Shown here one piece after another: positions 32,467-41,195 of a stretch of DNA of 64,000 nt (position 1 is its first letter; each line of letters opens with the position of its first letter). A program made the position numbers and the translations under genes. Source of the DNA: Geomobilibacter sp964431365 (GTDB lineage: Bacteria > Desulfobacterota > Desulfuromonadia > Geobacterales > DSM-12255); contig CAYSJJ010000005.1 in NCBI GenBank assembly GCA_964431365.1, positions 1 through 64,000 on the forward strand, read 5' to 3'. Under the pieces are notes generated by a model that was not told the DNA's origin, did no database searches, and worked only from the letters and a program-made list of their open reading frames with translations.

Positions 32467-33981
32467 ATGAACGTCCTCCTGGTCTACCCTCGCTATCCCG
32501 ATACCTTCTGGAGCTTCCGTCACGCCCTCAAATTCCTCGGCAAGAAGGCCGGCTTCCCTCCCTTGGGGCTCCTGACGGTCGCTTCGTACCTCCCCCCTGA
32601 CTGGCAGGTCAGGCTCATCGACCTGAATGTCGACATCCTCGCCGACCGCGACATCCTCTGGGCCGACCTCCTCCTTATCAGCGCCATGACCGTGCAGCGG
32701 GAATCGGCTGAGGAGGTGATCGCCCGCTCCCGCCGTCTCGGGACCAGGACCGTTGCCGGCGGCCCGCTCTTTACCACCTGCCACCATGACTTCCCGGACG
32801 TTGACCACCTGGTCCTGGGGGAGGCCGAGCTGACCTTCCGGCCGTTCCTGGCCGACCTGTTGGCCGGGAAGGCCGCTCGCCTGTATGCCGCCGATGGCTG
32901 GGCCGACCTCCGGGAGACACCGCCGCCGCGCTGGGAACTCCTGGACATCCGTTCCTACGCCGCCATGAATATCCAGTACTCCCGCGGCTGCCCGTTCGAC
33001 TGCGAATTCTGCGACATTACCCAGCTCTTCGGCCGGCAGCCGCGTACCAAGGGCCGGGAACAACTGGTGGAGGAGTTGGAGGCGCTCTACCGTCGGGGGT
33101 GGCGTGGCGGGGTCTTTTTCGTCGACGACAACTTCATCGCCGACCGGTCGAAGCTGAAGCGGGAGATCCTGCCGGCCATGATCGACTGGCTGGAGCGGCG
33201 GAAACACCCCTTCTCCTTCTTCACCGAGGCGTCCATCAACCTGGCGGATGATCCCGAACTGATGGAGCTGATGGTGCGGGCAGGTTTCGAGGAGGTCTTC
33301 GTCGGCATCGAAACGCCCCATGACGGGGGGCTGCACGAGAGCGGTAAGGTCCAGAACCGGAACCGCGACCTGATCGCCAGCGTCCGGAAGATCCAGCACG
33401 CCGGGCTGCAGGTGCAGGGAGGGTTCATCGTCGGCTTCGACAGCGACCCCCCCTCCATCTTCGAGAAACAGATCTGCTTCATCCAGGAGAGCGGCATCGT
33501 CACCGCCATGGTCGGCATGCTCACCGCCCTGCGGGGGACCAAGCTCCACAGCCGGCTGGCGGAGGAGGGGCGGCTCCTGCGCGATGCCACCGGCAACAAC
33601 ACCGCCATTGCCCTGAACTTCGTTCCTCGCCTCCCCATGGAGACGCTGGTGGAGGGATACCGCACGATCCTCTCCACCATCTACGCACCCAAGCCTTACT
33701 ACCAGAGGCTTCTCAGGTTCCTCAACGAATACCGGCCGGTCAGGAGCGGCAGCCCCCGACTGCGGTGGTGTCACCTCCGCGCCCTGGTGACATCCATGCT
33801 CGTCCTCGGGGTGGTGGGGAGTGAGCGGCTCCAGTACTGGCGGCTCTTCTTCTGGTCCCTGCTCCGGCGGCCACGGCTCTTCCCCCTGGCCATCACCCTT
33901 GCCATCTACGGGTTCCACTTCCGGAAGATCACCGAGCAGATAGGCGCCCGCGACGCATTGGACGCCTGCTGCCCGGAATAG
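32467..33981 (+). CDS. B12-binding radical SAM protein with DUF4070-like C-terminus
   Basis: 504 residues. The N-terminal cobalamin-type domain (NVLLVYPRYPDTFWSFRHALKFLGKKAGFPPLGLLTVASYLP) precedes a radical SAM core with Cys175, Cys179 and Cys182 in YSRGCPFDCEFCDI. A C-terminal helical DUF4070-like domain follows. This layout is shared by HpnP-type 2-methylhopanoid methylases, though most relatives have no assigned reaction. The ATG at 32467 follows GGAGGT. It is divergent from the radical SAM gene at 30859-32286. Confidence 0.87.
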   Translation: MNVLLVYPRYPDTFWSFRHALKFLGKKAGFPPLGLLTVASYLPPDWQVRLIDLNVDILADRDILWADLLLISAMTVQRESAEEVIARSRRLGTRTVAGGPLFTTCHHDFPDVDHLVLGEAELTFRPFLADLLAGKAARLYAADGWADLRETPPPRWELLDIRSYAAMNIQYSRGCPFDCEFCDITQLFGRQPRTKGREQLVEELEALYRRGWRGGVFFVDDNFIADRSKLKREILPAMIDWLERRKHPFSFFTEASINLADDPELMELMVRAGFEEVFVGIETPHDGGLHESGKVQNRNRDLIASVRKIQHAGLQVQGGFIVGFDSDPPSIFEKQICFIQESGIVTAMVGMLTALRGTKLHSRLAEEGRLLRDATGNNTAIALNFVPRLPMETLVEGYRTILSTIYAPKPYYQRLLRFLNEYRPVRSGSPRLRWCHLRALVTSMLVLGVVGSERLQYWRLFFWSLLRRPRLFPLAITLAIYGFHFRKITEQIGARDALDACCPE

Positions 33982-34015
33982 TCGGTGCCGGTGCCAACGG
34001 ACTACGGCTAGCTGC

Positions 34016-34300
34016 TTACTTGTGATGGCACTCGCTGCACTTGGTGGGACCGGCGTTCCCTTTCACGTGGCACCCCTTGCAGACGTCGTGGGCCATCTCC
34101 TTGCCGAACCCTTCGATCTTTCCACCCTGGCCGGATGCGTGACAGGGGGTGCAGACATGTTTCATGTCAATATGCTTCTGGTGTTCGAAGGCGACGTTGC
34201 CGCTCTTGGCCGGGAGATCCATGGTTTGCTTCGGCTCTTCCGCACAGGCCAGACCGGTACTGAGGATGGTTGCTGCAGTGAGGGCGATGATCAGTTTCAT
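34016..34300 (-). CDS. Triheme periplasmic c-type cytochrome of the c7 (PpcA) family
   Basis: 94 residues with a signal peptide (IIALTAATILSTGLACA). Three CxxCH haem sites are at residues 50-54 (CTPCH), 74-78 (CKGCH) and 88-92 (CSECH). Axial histidines include VAFEHQKHIDMKH. These match PpcA-type cytochromes that carry electrons across the periplasm to outer-membrane complexes during metal reduction. The start at 34300 is preceded by AAAGGAG. It faces the DUF4070 radical SAM gene tail to tail. Confidence 0.93.
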   Translation of the reverse strand: MKLIIALTAATILSTGLACAEEPKQTMDLPAKSGNVAFEHQKHIDMKHVCTPCHASGQGGKIEGFGKEMAHDVCKGCHVKGNAGPTKCSECHHK

Positions 34301-34509
34301 GAGCGCTCCTTTCGTACAACCTTTTATTTTTCGCATAAGTATAGACGTTCGCCGGCCGGCTGCAAGCTCACCTCCGTAAACTGATGCGCAGGTGGGAGAG
34401 TGAGCGCTGCCGGCAAGGGAATCTTTGTTTGCCGTTGTCGCGGAATCGCGCTATCTTCACCCGGCCGGACATATTCCCGGCAGGCGCTGCCTGCCGTCAC
34501 GAGGTGAAC

Positions 34510-35151
34510 ATGCGCAGCATTCGCAGAACTCTCTGTACCGCGGTTTTCCTGGCCGCCGCAGCGGTCGTCCCGGCCATGGCAGGCACCGACGGTGCAACGC
34601 CCGCCGTCATACCCGCTCCCCCTGCGGCAACAGCTCCGGCTCCCGCCGTTGCTGCGACCCCGCAGGAGCAGAAAAAGGTCGGGCCCTACCAGACCCTCCG
34701 GATCGGCTATCTGGACATCACCCGGATCGGCAACGAGTCGTCGCCGGGAAAGGCGGCCCAGGGCCGCCTCAAGGCAAAGGCCGAGAAGTATCAGTCTCAG
34801 ATAGCAGCCAAGCAGAAGCAGCTGGAGAAGCAGAAGGCCGCCATCGAGGCGAAGCTGCCGTCCATGCTCCCGGAGCAGCGGGCCGCCAAGGCCAGGGAGT
34901 TCGAAAAAAAGGTGGAGGAGTACCGGAAGTTCGTGCAGAACGCCGAAAAGGAGATGAAGCCCCTGGAGGAGGAACTTACCCGCTCTCTGGTCGGGATGAT
35001 CGAAAAGGTGGCCTCAGACTACGGCAAGGCCAACGGCTATGCCGCCATCGTGGTGAAGAAGGAGCTGCTCTACCAGGGGAGCGTGGTGGCGGTGCAGGAT
35101 GTGACCGAAGATATCCTCAAACTGGTCAACGAACAGGGGGAGAAGAAGTAG
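34510..35151 (+). CDS. OmpH/Skp-like periplasmic chaperone
   Basis: 213 residues with a signal peptide and a Pro/Ala-rich stretch (about 25-60). A long coiled-coil arm follows (QGRLKAKAEKYQSQIAAKQ to EEELTRSLVGMIEKV) and a conserved end GYAAIVVKKELLYQGS. This is the OmpH/Skp pattern of periplasmic outer-membrane protein chaperones. Compared with E. coli Skp it has an added low-complexity N-terminal linker. The start at 34510 follows GAGGTGAAC. Confidence 0.85.
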   Translation: MRSIRRTLCTAVFLAAAAVVPAMAGTDGATPAVIPAPPAATAPAPAVAATPQEQKKVGPYQTLRIGYLDITRIGNESSPGKAAQGRLKAKAEKYQSQIAAKQKQLEKQKAAIEAKLPSMLPEQRAAKAREFEKKVEEYRKFVQNAEKEMKPLEEELTRSLVGMIEKVASDYGKANGYAAIVVKKELLYQGSVVAVQDVTEDILKLVNEQGEKK

Positions 35152-35223
35152 CAGGAGCACTCACCACGGCGACGCGGAGATGACCGCGTCTCCGTGCCTC
35201 CGTGGTTCAAATGCCGTTGCGGG

Positions 35224-37125
35224 TCACTGCACTGCTCCCTCCCTGATCCCTTCCAGCTCTTCCCACCTCTGGTAGGCCGCGGTCAGCTCCTCTTCCAGTT
35301 GCGCCAGCCGGGCGTTGATCGCCGCGACCTCGGTGCCGGCGGTCCGGTAAAAGTCCGGATCGGACAGGGTCCGGTGCAGGGACTCCTGCTCCTCCTCCAG
35401 AGCGGCGATCCGCTCCGGCAACGCTTCCAGTTCCCGCTCCTCCTTGAAGGTCAGTTTGCGGGGGCGCTCAGCCGGTTTTTTCGTCCTTTCCGACGCCGGT
35501 TTCGGCGCTGCCGTCACAACGGTTGCCTCTGCCGCCGCCAGCCTGAGCCAGTCGGCGTACCCCCCCACAGACTCCCGCACCGTGCCGTCGCCGGTCAGGA
35601 CAAGGGTGCTGGTCACCACATTGTCCAGGAATTCCCGGTCATGGCTCACCAGGAGCAGGGTGCCGGAGTACTCCATCAGCAGGTCCTCCAGCAGGTCCAG
35701 GGTCTCGGCGTCCAGGTCGTTGGTCGGTTCGTCCATGACCAGCACGTTGGATGGCCTGGTGAAGAGCTTGGCCAGGAGGAGGCGGTTCCGCTCGCCGCCG
35801 GAGAGGATCCGTACCGGGGTCCTGGCCCGGTCCGGGGAGAAGAGGAAGTCCTGCAGGTAGCCGATGATATGACGGGGCTTGCCGTTGATGATGAGGGTGT
35901 CGTTCCCCTCTCCCACGTTCTCCTGGACCGTTTTGTCGGGATCGAGCTGCTCACGCAGCTGATCGAAGTAGATGACCTCACGGCGGCTGCCGAGTCGCAC
36001 CGTTCCTTCCGTCGGCTCCAGTTCCCCCAGCAGGATACGGAGCAGGGTGGTCTTGCCCGAGCCGTTCGGACCGATGATCCCCACCCGGTCCCCGCGCATG
36101 ATGGTGGTGGTCAGGTTCCGGATGATCGGCCGGCCGTCGTAGGCGAAGGACGCTCCTTCCGCCTCGGCCACCAGTGCACCGGAGCGGTCGGCCTCCTGCA
36201 GCTGCAGCTTCACCTGCCCGGTCCGCTCGCGGCGCTGACGCCACTCCTCGCGCATCTTCTTCAGCGCCCGTACCCGCCCTTCGTTACGGGTGCGGCGGGC
36301 CTTGATCCCCTGGCGGACCCACGCCTCCTCCTGGGCAAGCTTCTTGTCGAACAGGGCCTGGCGGGTGGCTTCCGCTGCCAGCAGCTCCTCCCGCCGCTCC
36401 ACGAACGCCTCGTACCCGCAGGAAAAGGCATACAGCTTCCCCCGGTCCAGTTCGGCGATCCGGTTGGCCAGCCGCCGGGCAAAGGCCCGGTCGTGGGTGA
36501 CGAACAGGAAGGTCTTGACCTGTTTGAGCAGGAACTCCTCCAGCCAGACGATGGTGTCGATGTCCAGGTGGTTGGTCGGTTCGTCCAGGAGGAGGATGTC
36601 GGGGGATGAGACCAGCGCCCGGGCCAGCAGCGCCCGCCGCTTGGTCCCGCCGGAGAGGGTGGCGAAGTCGGCATCGGGGTCGAGGGAGAGTCGGCCGAGG
36701 ACCCGTTCCACCTCCTGGTGCAGGTGCCAGCCTCCCGTCTCCTCCAGCCCCTTCTGCAGCTGTTCAAGGCGCTTGAGCAGCTCCTGGGTCGCCTCGCTGG
36801 CCAGTCGATGGCTGACCTGATGGTATTCGGCCAGGAGTGAGGTAGCCTCGCCCATTCCGCCGGCGACCACGTCGAAGACCGTCCCGGACAGGCCCTGGGG
36901 GATCTCCTGGGAGACCACGGCTACCTTGAGCCCCTGTTGACGATCTATTTCGCCCGATTCGGGGGGGAGTTCGCCGCTGATCACCTTCAGCAGCGTCGAC
37001 TTGCCGGTGCCGTTGCGCCCCAGGAGGCAGAGCCGGTCGCCCGGTTCCAGTTGCAGCGAAATGCCGTCGAAGAGCGGCGGACCGCCAAAGGCGAGGGTGA
37101 TGGCGCGCAGAGAAATCAGTGACAC
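35224..37125 (-). CDS. uup: ABC-F ATPase Uup
   Basis: 633 residues with two ATPase domains and no membrane segments. Walker A motifs are GRNGTGKST and GPNGSGKTT, signatures LSGGTKRR and LSGGERNR, and Walker B pairs LLLDEPTNHLD and LVMDEPTNDLD. The KARRTRNEGRVRALKKM stretch between domains is the Uup-type linker, and the C-terminal coiled coil (LTFKEERELEALPERIAALEEEQ) is the DNA-binding-type tail of Uup. The family acts on ribosomes and in genome stability. Confidence 0.92.
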   Translation of the reverse strand: MSLISLRAITLAFGGPPLFDGISLQLEPGDRLCLLGRNGTGKSTLLKVISGELPPESGEIDRQQGLKVAVVSQEIPQGLSGTVFDVVAGGMGEATSLLAEYHQVSHRLASEATQELLKRLEQLQKGLEETGGWHLHQEVERVLGRLSLDPDADFATLSGGTKRRALLARALVSSPDILLLDEPTNHLDIDTIVWLEEFLLKQVKTFLFVTHDRAFARRLANRIAELDRGKLYAFSCGYEAFVERREELLAAEATRQALFDKKLAQEEAWVRQGIKARRTRNEGRVRALKKMREEWRQRRERTGQVKLQLQEADRSGALVAEAEGASFAYDGRPIIRNLTTTIMRGDRVGIIGPNGSGKTTLLRILLGELEPTEGTVRLGSRREVIYFDQLREQLDPDKTVQENVGEGNDTLIINGKPRHIIGYLQDFLFSPDRARTPVRILSGGERNRLLLAKLFTRPSNVLVMDEPTNDLDAETLDLLEDLLMEYSGTLLLVSHDREFLDNVVTSTLVLTGDGTVRESVGGYADWLRLAAAEATVVTAAPKPASERTKKPAERPRKLTFKEERELEALPERIAALEEEQESLHRTLSDPDFYRTAGTEVAAINARLAQLEEELTAAYQRWEELEGIREGAVQ

Positions 37126-37204
37126 GGGGACTCCTGTAGATGCGGATCGATAAAGGGGACATCATCTCCTTTTTGCAGCAGTTCGTCAACCGTCAGCAGC
37201 GAAG

Positions 37205-37235
37205 AAGGGGGAGGGGCGCATGGCCCCTCCCCCTT
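37205..37235. terminator. Hairpin downstream of the triheme lipoprotein gene
   Basis: A perfect 13-bp stem (37205-37217 with 37223-37235) with a 5-base loop. No long T run is present on either strand. It lies 26 bases past the stop codon of the minus-strand triheme gene. Confidence 0.6.
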
Positions 37236-37260
37236 CTCTTCAGCACGATGTAACTGCGGT

Positions 37261-38943
37261 TTAGTTGGCGTTCACGAACGCCTTGATGTCGGTCAGGTTG
37301 GTGGCCGAAAGCGTGATCCCCTTGTGTCCCGCCACGCCGGCCGTCGGGAATTTGCCGCTGATCAGGCTCCCGGCGCCGGAGAGATCGGGCGCCGATCCTG
37401 TTGCGTCGTAGGTGCCGAGACTATGGCAGCCGGCGCAATTGGCGTCATACACCGCCTTCCCCGGCAGCGGGGCAGGCGTCGGTGTGGGAGTCGGTGTCGG
37501 GGCAGGTGTGGGCGCCGGCGTAGTGGTCGTCACCAGCGCGGCAGCGATGGCCTGGACCTCTGCCGTTGTCAGGACGCGGGTGGCGTACGGCGGAGCTGCC
37601 ATGCGGGTCTGGATCTGGGCAGCGGTCGCCCCCTTCTTGGCCGAGGTGGCCAGAGGATTGTGGCAGGAGGCGCAGTTGGCGGTGTACAGTGCGGCCCCGT
37701 CAGGCGCGGGGGCCGGGGTCGGCGTAGGGGTGGGGGTTGGTGTCGGCGTCGGTGTGGTCACCAGCGCGGCAGCGATGGCCTGGACCTCTGCCGCAGTCAG
37801 GACTCGGGTGGCGTACGGCAGAGCTGCCATGCGGGTCTGGATCTGGGCCGCGGTCGCTCCCTTCTTGGCCGAGGTGGCCAGGGGATTGTGGCAGGAAGCG
37901 CAGTTGGCGGCGTAAAGCGCGGCTCCGTCGGGCGCGGGGGCCGGCGTGGGAGTCGGGGTCGGAACCGGCGTAGTGGAGAGGATGGTCACCCTGGTTGCCA
38001 CGATTGCGCCGTTGGCGGAGAACCCTTCCACGAGGACCTTGACGTTGTTCGCCAGGCCGGTCAGGTTGAGCGCGGAGGCGTCGACGGTGATGCCGTCGAC
38101 CATGAAGCTGGACTGCGACGCAAAACCGGTCACCATTCCCTGCAGCCGGACGCTCTGGCCCTCTTCGGGCTCGACTTCGGCCTTGCGTACCTCGATCTCG
38201 GACGCGGCCAGCGTGCCGGTCAGGCCGGAAAGGGTCCCCTCAACCTTCACAAAGGCCCCGACAGAGAGCAGCGCCGGCAACTTCTTGCCGGAGGTCACCT
38301 GGAGGGAGCCGATGGTGAACGACTGGTCGGAGACGCCGGTTACTATCCCCCGGATCTTCACCGGGGTGCTGTTGGCGACGAACTGCGCAGACCTTTTGTG
38401 GATACGGGTCGCCTGAATGATCCCCCCCTCGCCGGGGAGGCCGTCGATCTTCACCATGTCGCCGGCTGCAAGGGCGGCCAGGCCGTAGACGCCGCTGAAG
38501 CGGGTGGATGCATCCACGAGGATGGTCTGCCCGAGAATGGTAAGCGTATTTCCGGCAACATCGACGCCGGCCACCGGTCCCTTCAGGAGGTTCTCGTGAT
38601 GGATCTCCCGGGCCTCCCCCTTCTTCCCGTCATGGTCGCCGCGGATCTCGACCACCATCCCCACCTGGAGTTGATCGTCAGACGGATCGTCGTCGTTGTC
38701 CAGGGCGATTGACGCGCCGGCAACATCGAACTGCACACCGTTGATGGAGAGGCTCCCGCTCGGGGACTTGGCGACGATGCCGGCCGCCTGGGTGCTGCCG
38801 GTAGCGGAGATATCGGTTATCACGCCGCTGGTAAGCTTGGCGGGAGCGGCACTGCTGCCGGTGGAACCGCCGCCACCACACCCCGCAAAGGAGAGGGCGG
38901 CTACTGCCAGTATGGTTGCAGAGATAATGCGTTTGTAGTTCAT
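37261..38943 (-). CDS. PgcA-like triheme c-type cytochrome lipoprotein
   Basis: 560 residues. A lipoprotein signal ends at Cys22 (SFAGC). Residues about 35-330 are repeated small beta domains (GVITDISATGS, KIRGIVTGVSDQSFTI, RLQGMVTGFASQSSFMV) like DUF5666. Three CxxCH haem sites follow, starting at Cys348, Cys424 and Cys503, each separated by Thr-Pro repeats. The first two haem modules are nearly identical. This haem/linker plan resembles PgcA of Geobacter sulfurreducens, an extracellular cytochrome used on iron oxides. The start at 38943 follows AGGAGG. Confidence 0.88.
   Translation of the reverse strand: MNYKRIISATILAVAALSFAGCGGGGSTGSSAAPAKLTSGVITDISATGSTQAAGIVAKSPSGSLSINGVQFDVAGASIALDNDDDPSDDQLQVGMVVEIRGDHDGKKGEAREIHHENLLKGPVAGVDVAGNTLTILGQTILVDASTRFSGVYGLAALAAGDMVKIDGLPGEGGIIQATRIHKRSAQFVANSTPVKIRGIVTGVSDQSFTIGSLQVTSGKKLPALLSVGAFVKVEGTLSGLTGTLAASEIEVRKAEVEPEEGQSVRLQGMVTGFASQSSFMVDGITVDASALNLTGLANNVKVLVEGFSANGAIVATRVTILSTTPVPTPTPTPAPAPDGAALYAANCASCHNPLATSAKKGATAAQIQTRMAALPYATRVLTAAEVQAIAAALVTTPTPTPTPTPTPTPAPAPDGAALYTANCASCHNPLATSAKKGATAAQIQTRMAAPPYATRVLTTAEVQAIAAALVTTTTPAPTPAPTPTPTPTPAPLPGKAVYDANCAGCHSLGTYDATGSAPDLSGAGSLISGKFPTAGVAGHKGITLSATNLTDIKAFVNAN
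37500..37955 (-). repeat. Direct repeat coding the two duplicated haem modules
   Basis: Two copies of roughly 200 bp (about 37525-37720 and 37755-37950) encode the first two haem modules with their Thr-Pro linkers. Differences are mostly single, often silent, bases, so the duplication is recent or kept alike by conversion. Confidence 0.75.
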
Positions 38944-39144
38944 ATATCCTCCTGTGATGCATCTGCTTTGGAACGATTGTGTGCTCCGTGGAGCGTTGGT
39001 TGCCTCTGATGTGCCCGGGTCGCGGGCTGTCCGGTGCGAATTGGCCAGATTCTCATCGGCAAGCATGCGCGGCGCGGCCGACGTTGTACGTTTTCCCCAG
39101 AAGCCAGGGACCTTTTCACCTCCCGAGTGGCTGCCGGCCTTTGG
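38944..39144 (-). other. Long leader between riboswitch and triheme gene
   Basis: 200 bases of 5' leader. An open frame runs in phase upstream of the ATG for 69 codons, but the AGGAGG at 38947-38952 region marks the real start. I see no other structure of note. Confidence 0.5.
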
Positions 39145-39255
39145 CAACAAAAAAGCCGGGTGCCTGAATATCGTGGATATTTCGGCAACCCGGCTGTCTC
39201 GGTGAGACCCTGTAGGCTTTCCGCCCCATCCTCGCGGATGGTTTAGTATTATCGT
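39145..39255 (-). promoter_or_regulatory. GEMM-I riboswitch, gene-proximal copy, with terminator
   Basis: On the minus strand it shows the GEMM-I core: AAACCATCC with GCGA tetraloop and GGATGG, GGAAAGCCTACAGGGTCT, GAGACAGCCGGGTTGCCG. The aptamer's 3' strand AGCCGGGT (39188-39195) also pairs with ACCCGGCT (39154-39161), followed by TTTTTT, so aptamer and terminator exclude each other: an ON switch is expected. The base three before AAACC, matching G20 of Vc2, is A, as in cAMP-GMP sensing (Hypr) members. Confidence 0.9.
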
Positions 39256-39361
39256 TTATCGCCTATGTTTGTGTCGGCTTACCCCATGGAAGCGGGCCGG
39301 CACAAATTGTTCGCTAAGCGGTAATTTACTGGTGATGCGTCTCCTTATGCCGATTTTTGGC

Positions 39362-39473
39362 AACAAAAAAGCCGGGACCGAATATCGGTGAGATATTTCG
39401 GCGACCCGGCTGTCTCGGTGAGACCCTGTAGGCTTTCCGTCCCATCCTCGCGGATGGTTTAGTATTATCGTCT
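39362..39473 (-). promoter_or_regulatory. GEMM-I riboswitch, distal copy, with terminator
   Basis: This is the same GEMM-I layout as the proximal copy, with few base changes (GGGACGG for GGGGCGG, GGGTCGCCG for GGGTTGCCG). Its terminator stem is GCCGGG/CCCGGC (39405-39410 with 39371-39376), with an inner CCGAAATATC/GATATTCGG stem and a T run. The nucleotide matching Vc2 G20 is again A. It is read before the proximal copy on the same transcript. Confidence 0.9.
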
Positions 39474-39504
39474 ATCCACTGCTTGTTCTGCTCTGTGCAG
39501 CGCC

Positions 39505-39533
39505 AAGATAGGAGAACAGGCCGGGGGAGTCAA
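39505..39533 (-). promoter_or_regulatory. Sigma-70-like promoter of the tandem-riboswitch transcript
   Basis: On the minus strand TTGACT (39528-39533), a 17-base spacer and TATCTT (39505-39510). An A/T-rich stretch just upstream could act as an UP element. Predicted initiation is about 25 bases before the distal riboswitch. Confidence 0.7.
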
Positions 39534-39604
39534 GAAAAAAATTAATTCCTTAATGAATAATTTAGGTATTTCAGTATGTTGGGCTGGGTGATGGTGCGGT
39601 CCGG

Positions 39605-39967
39605 TCAGCCGCCAGCCCGTTTTGCCTTCATCCCCTTTTGCGACAGTTCTGCGACGATGAGATCGCAGTGGTCCCCCTGGATTTCTATGGTGCCGTCCTT
39701 GATCGTCCCGCCGGTACCGCAGCGGCGCTTCAAGGCCCCGGCCAACTCCTTCAACTCCTCGTCCGAGCCGGAGAGGCCGGTCACCACCGTGACGGTCTTG
39801 CCGCCGCGCCCCTTGGTTTCCCTCCTGACCCTGGCAATGCCGTCGCTTGTCGGCCGAATCGTCTGTTTCCGGCAGCTGCAGGCGCTGGCGGCCTTGCCGC
39901 AACCGGGGCAGACACGTCCCAGCTCGGACGACCAGACCAGCGACGAGCCACTCTGTTTTTTGCTCAT
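39605..39967 (-). CDS. SUI1/eIF1-like translation factor (YciH)
   Basis: 120 residues. A short N-terminal cysteine cluster (VCPGCGKAASACSC) is followed by an SUI1 domain (RVRRETKGRGGKTVTVVTGL, GTGGTIKDGTIEIQGDH). Bacterial YciH resembles eukaryotic eIF1 and may affect start-codon choice. The start at 39967 follows GGGGGGG. It lies 16 bases after the RlmI-like gene on the same strand. Confidence 0.9.
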   Translation of the reverse strand: MSKKQSGSSLVWSSELGRVCPGCGKAASACSCRKQTIRPTSDGIARVRRETKGRGGKTVTVVTGLSGSDEELKELAGALKRRCGTGGTIKDGTIEIQGDHCDLIVAELSQKGMKAKRAGG

Positions 39968-39983
39968 GCGTTCCCCCCCGAAT

Positions 39984-41195
39984 TCATCTCTCACCCTTCA
40001 CGCAGACGGCATATTTGAGATAACGCCCCTCCGGGAAGGTGACCGGGTAGGGGAAGTCCTCCGGCTGACCGGCCAGGGTGATGACGCGCAGATCGCTGCC
40101 GGCCTGGAGCGCGCCGCGACGTAACTCCTTCAGGTAGTCCGCCACCTCGACCTTCTGGTGGTTGGACGAGGCGATCAGAAGCCCCCCCGCCGGCAGCAGC
40201 GGGAGCGCGGCAGCCACCAGCTCTGCGGTTCCCCCCCGGGTGGTGAAACGGCTCTTGGTCGTGGTGGAAAACGAGGGGGGATCCATGAGGACGACGTCGT
40301 ACCGTTTTCCCCCCCGGGCCAGATCCGCAAGCACGGCCAGGCAGTCGCCGACGACGAATTCGTGGCGTTTCGGGTTGAGCCGATTGGCGCCGAAGTTGGC
40401 CCTCCCCCAGTCGGTGTAGCCTGGCGAGGCGTCAACGCTGGTCACCAGGGTTGCCCCGGCCGACGCGGCCGCCACCGAGAAAGCGGCGGTGTAGGAAAAG
40501 AGGTTCAGCACCCGCTTGCCGTGTACCCTGGCCATCAGGTCGCGGCGGTTCCGGCGCTGGTCCAGGAACAGGCCGGTGTTGAGACCCCGCTCCATGCTCA
40601 CCAGGAACTGCAGGCCGTTCTCCCGCACCGTGAGCGGGTCCGGCGCGGCTGAGCCGGCCAGGAGCCGGCCGTACCTCTTGGTCTCGCTTACCGCCTCCAG
40701 TTCCCGCGTTTTCTGGGGACGGGTCTTTTCGTAGATCCCGGCCGGTGCGAGCAGATCCTGCAGCACCCGGGTAACGTTCTGCAGGTGCGGTCGCCACCCT
40801 GCGGAGTAGAGCTGCAGGAGGAGGTAATCACCGTACCGGTCGACGGTCAGGCCAGGGAGACCGTCCCCTTCGCCGTTCACCAGGCGGTAGGCGTCCGTAT
40901 CACCCAGGTCGGCGTGGTTGCGGCGGAGTTCGATGGCCGGCTCCAGCCTCTTCCTGAGCCAGGTCGGGTCGAGACGGAGGCGTTCCCTTGAGAGGACGCG
41001 GGCAACGATCCGGTCCGTCGGATCGAGCAGGGCCGTGGCGAGAAAGCGGCCGCCGGTATCGGTCAGTTCGACCAGTTGGCCCGCCGTACCTGCCGGCCAC
41101 CGTTTGGTGTAGGCGTCGGCAATGATCCACGGATGCCCCAGTTCCAGCATCCTGACACTCTCAGGGCCGACGATCCAGCCACTACCTTGTTTCAT
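39984..41195 (-). CDS. Class I SAM-dependent rRNA methyltransferase, RlmI-like
   Basis: 403 residues. An N-terminal PUA-like domain (about 1-75) precedes a Rossmann methyltransferase. Motifs include LNLFSYTAAFSVAAASAGA (SAM loop), VTSVDASP, and LMDPPSFS, the catalytic DPP motif. RlmI methylates C5 of C1962 in 23S rRNA; membership in that COG1092 group is likely, but the exact site is inferred. The start at 41195 matches MKQGSGWIVGPES. Confidence 0.9.
   Translation of the reverse strand: MKQGSGWIVGPESVRMLELGHPWIIADAYTKRWPAGTAGQLVELTDTGGRFLATALLDPTDRIVARVLSRERLRLDPTWLRKRLEPAIELRRNHADLGDTDAYRLVNGEGDGLPGLTVDRYGDYLLLQLYSAGWRPHLQNVTRVLQDLLAPAGIYEKTRPQKTRELEAVSETKRYGRLLAGSAAPDPLTVRENGLQFLVSMERGLNTGLFLDQRRNRRDLMARVHGKRVLNLFSYTAAFSVAAASAGATLVTSVDASPGYTDWGRANFGANRLNPKRHEFVVGDCLAVLADLARGGKRYDVVLMDPPSFSTTTKSRFTTRGGTAELVAAALPLLPAGGLLIASSNHQKVEVADYLKELRRGALQAGSDLRVITLAGQPEDFPYPVTFPEGRYLKYAVCVKGER

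Noticed and set aside
30859..33981. Naming the radical SAM genes hpnR and hpnP
   Set aside because: Only partial motif resemblance is visible, and no hopanoid genes lie nearby.
37480..37960. Possible CRISPR-like or tandem repeat array
   Set aside because: The repeats are in frame and encode Thr-Pro linkers and haem modules of one protein.
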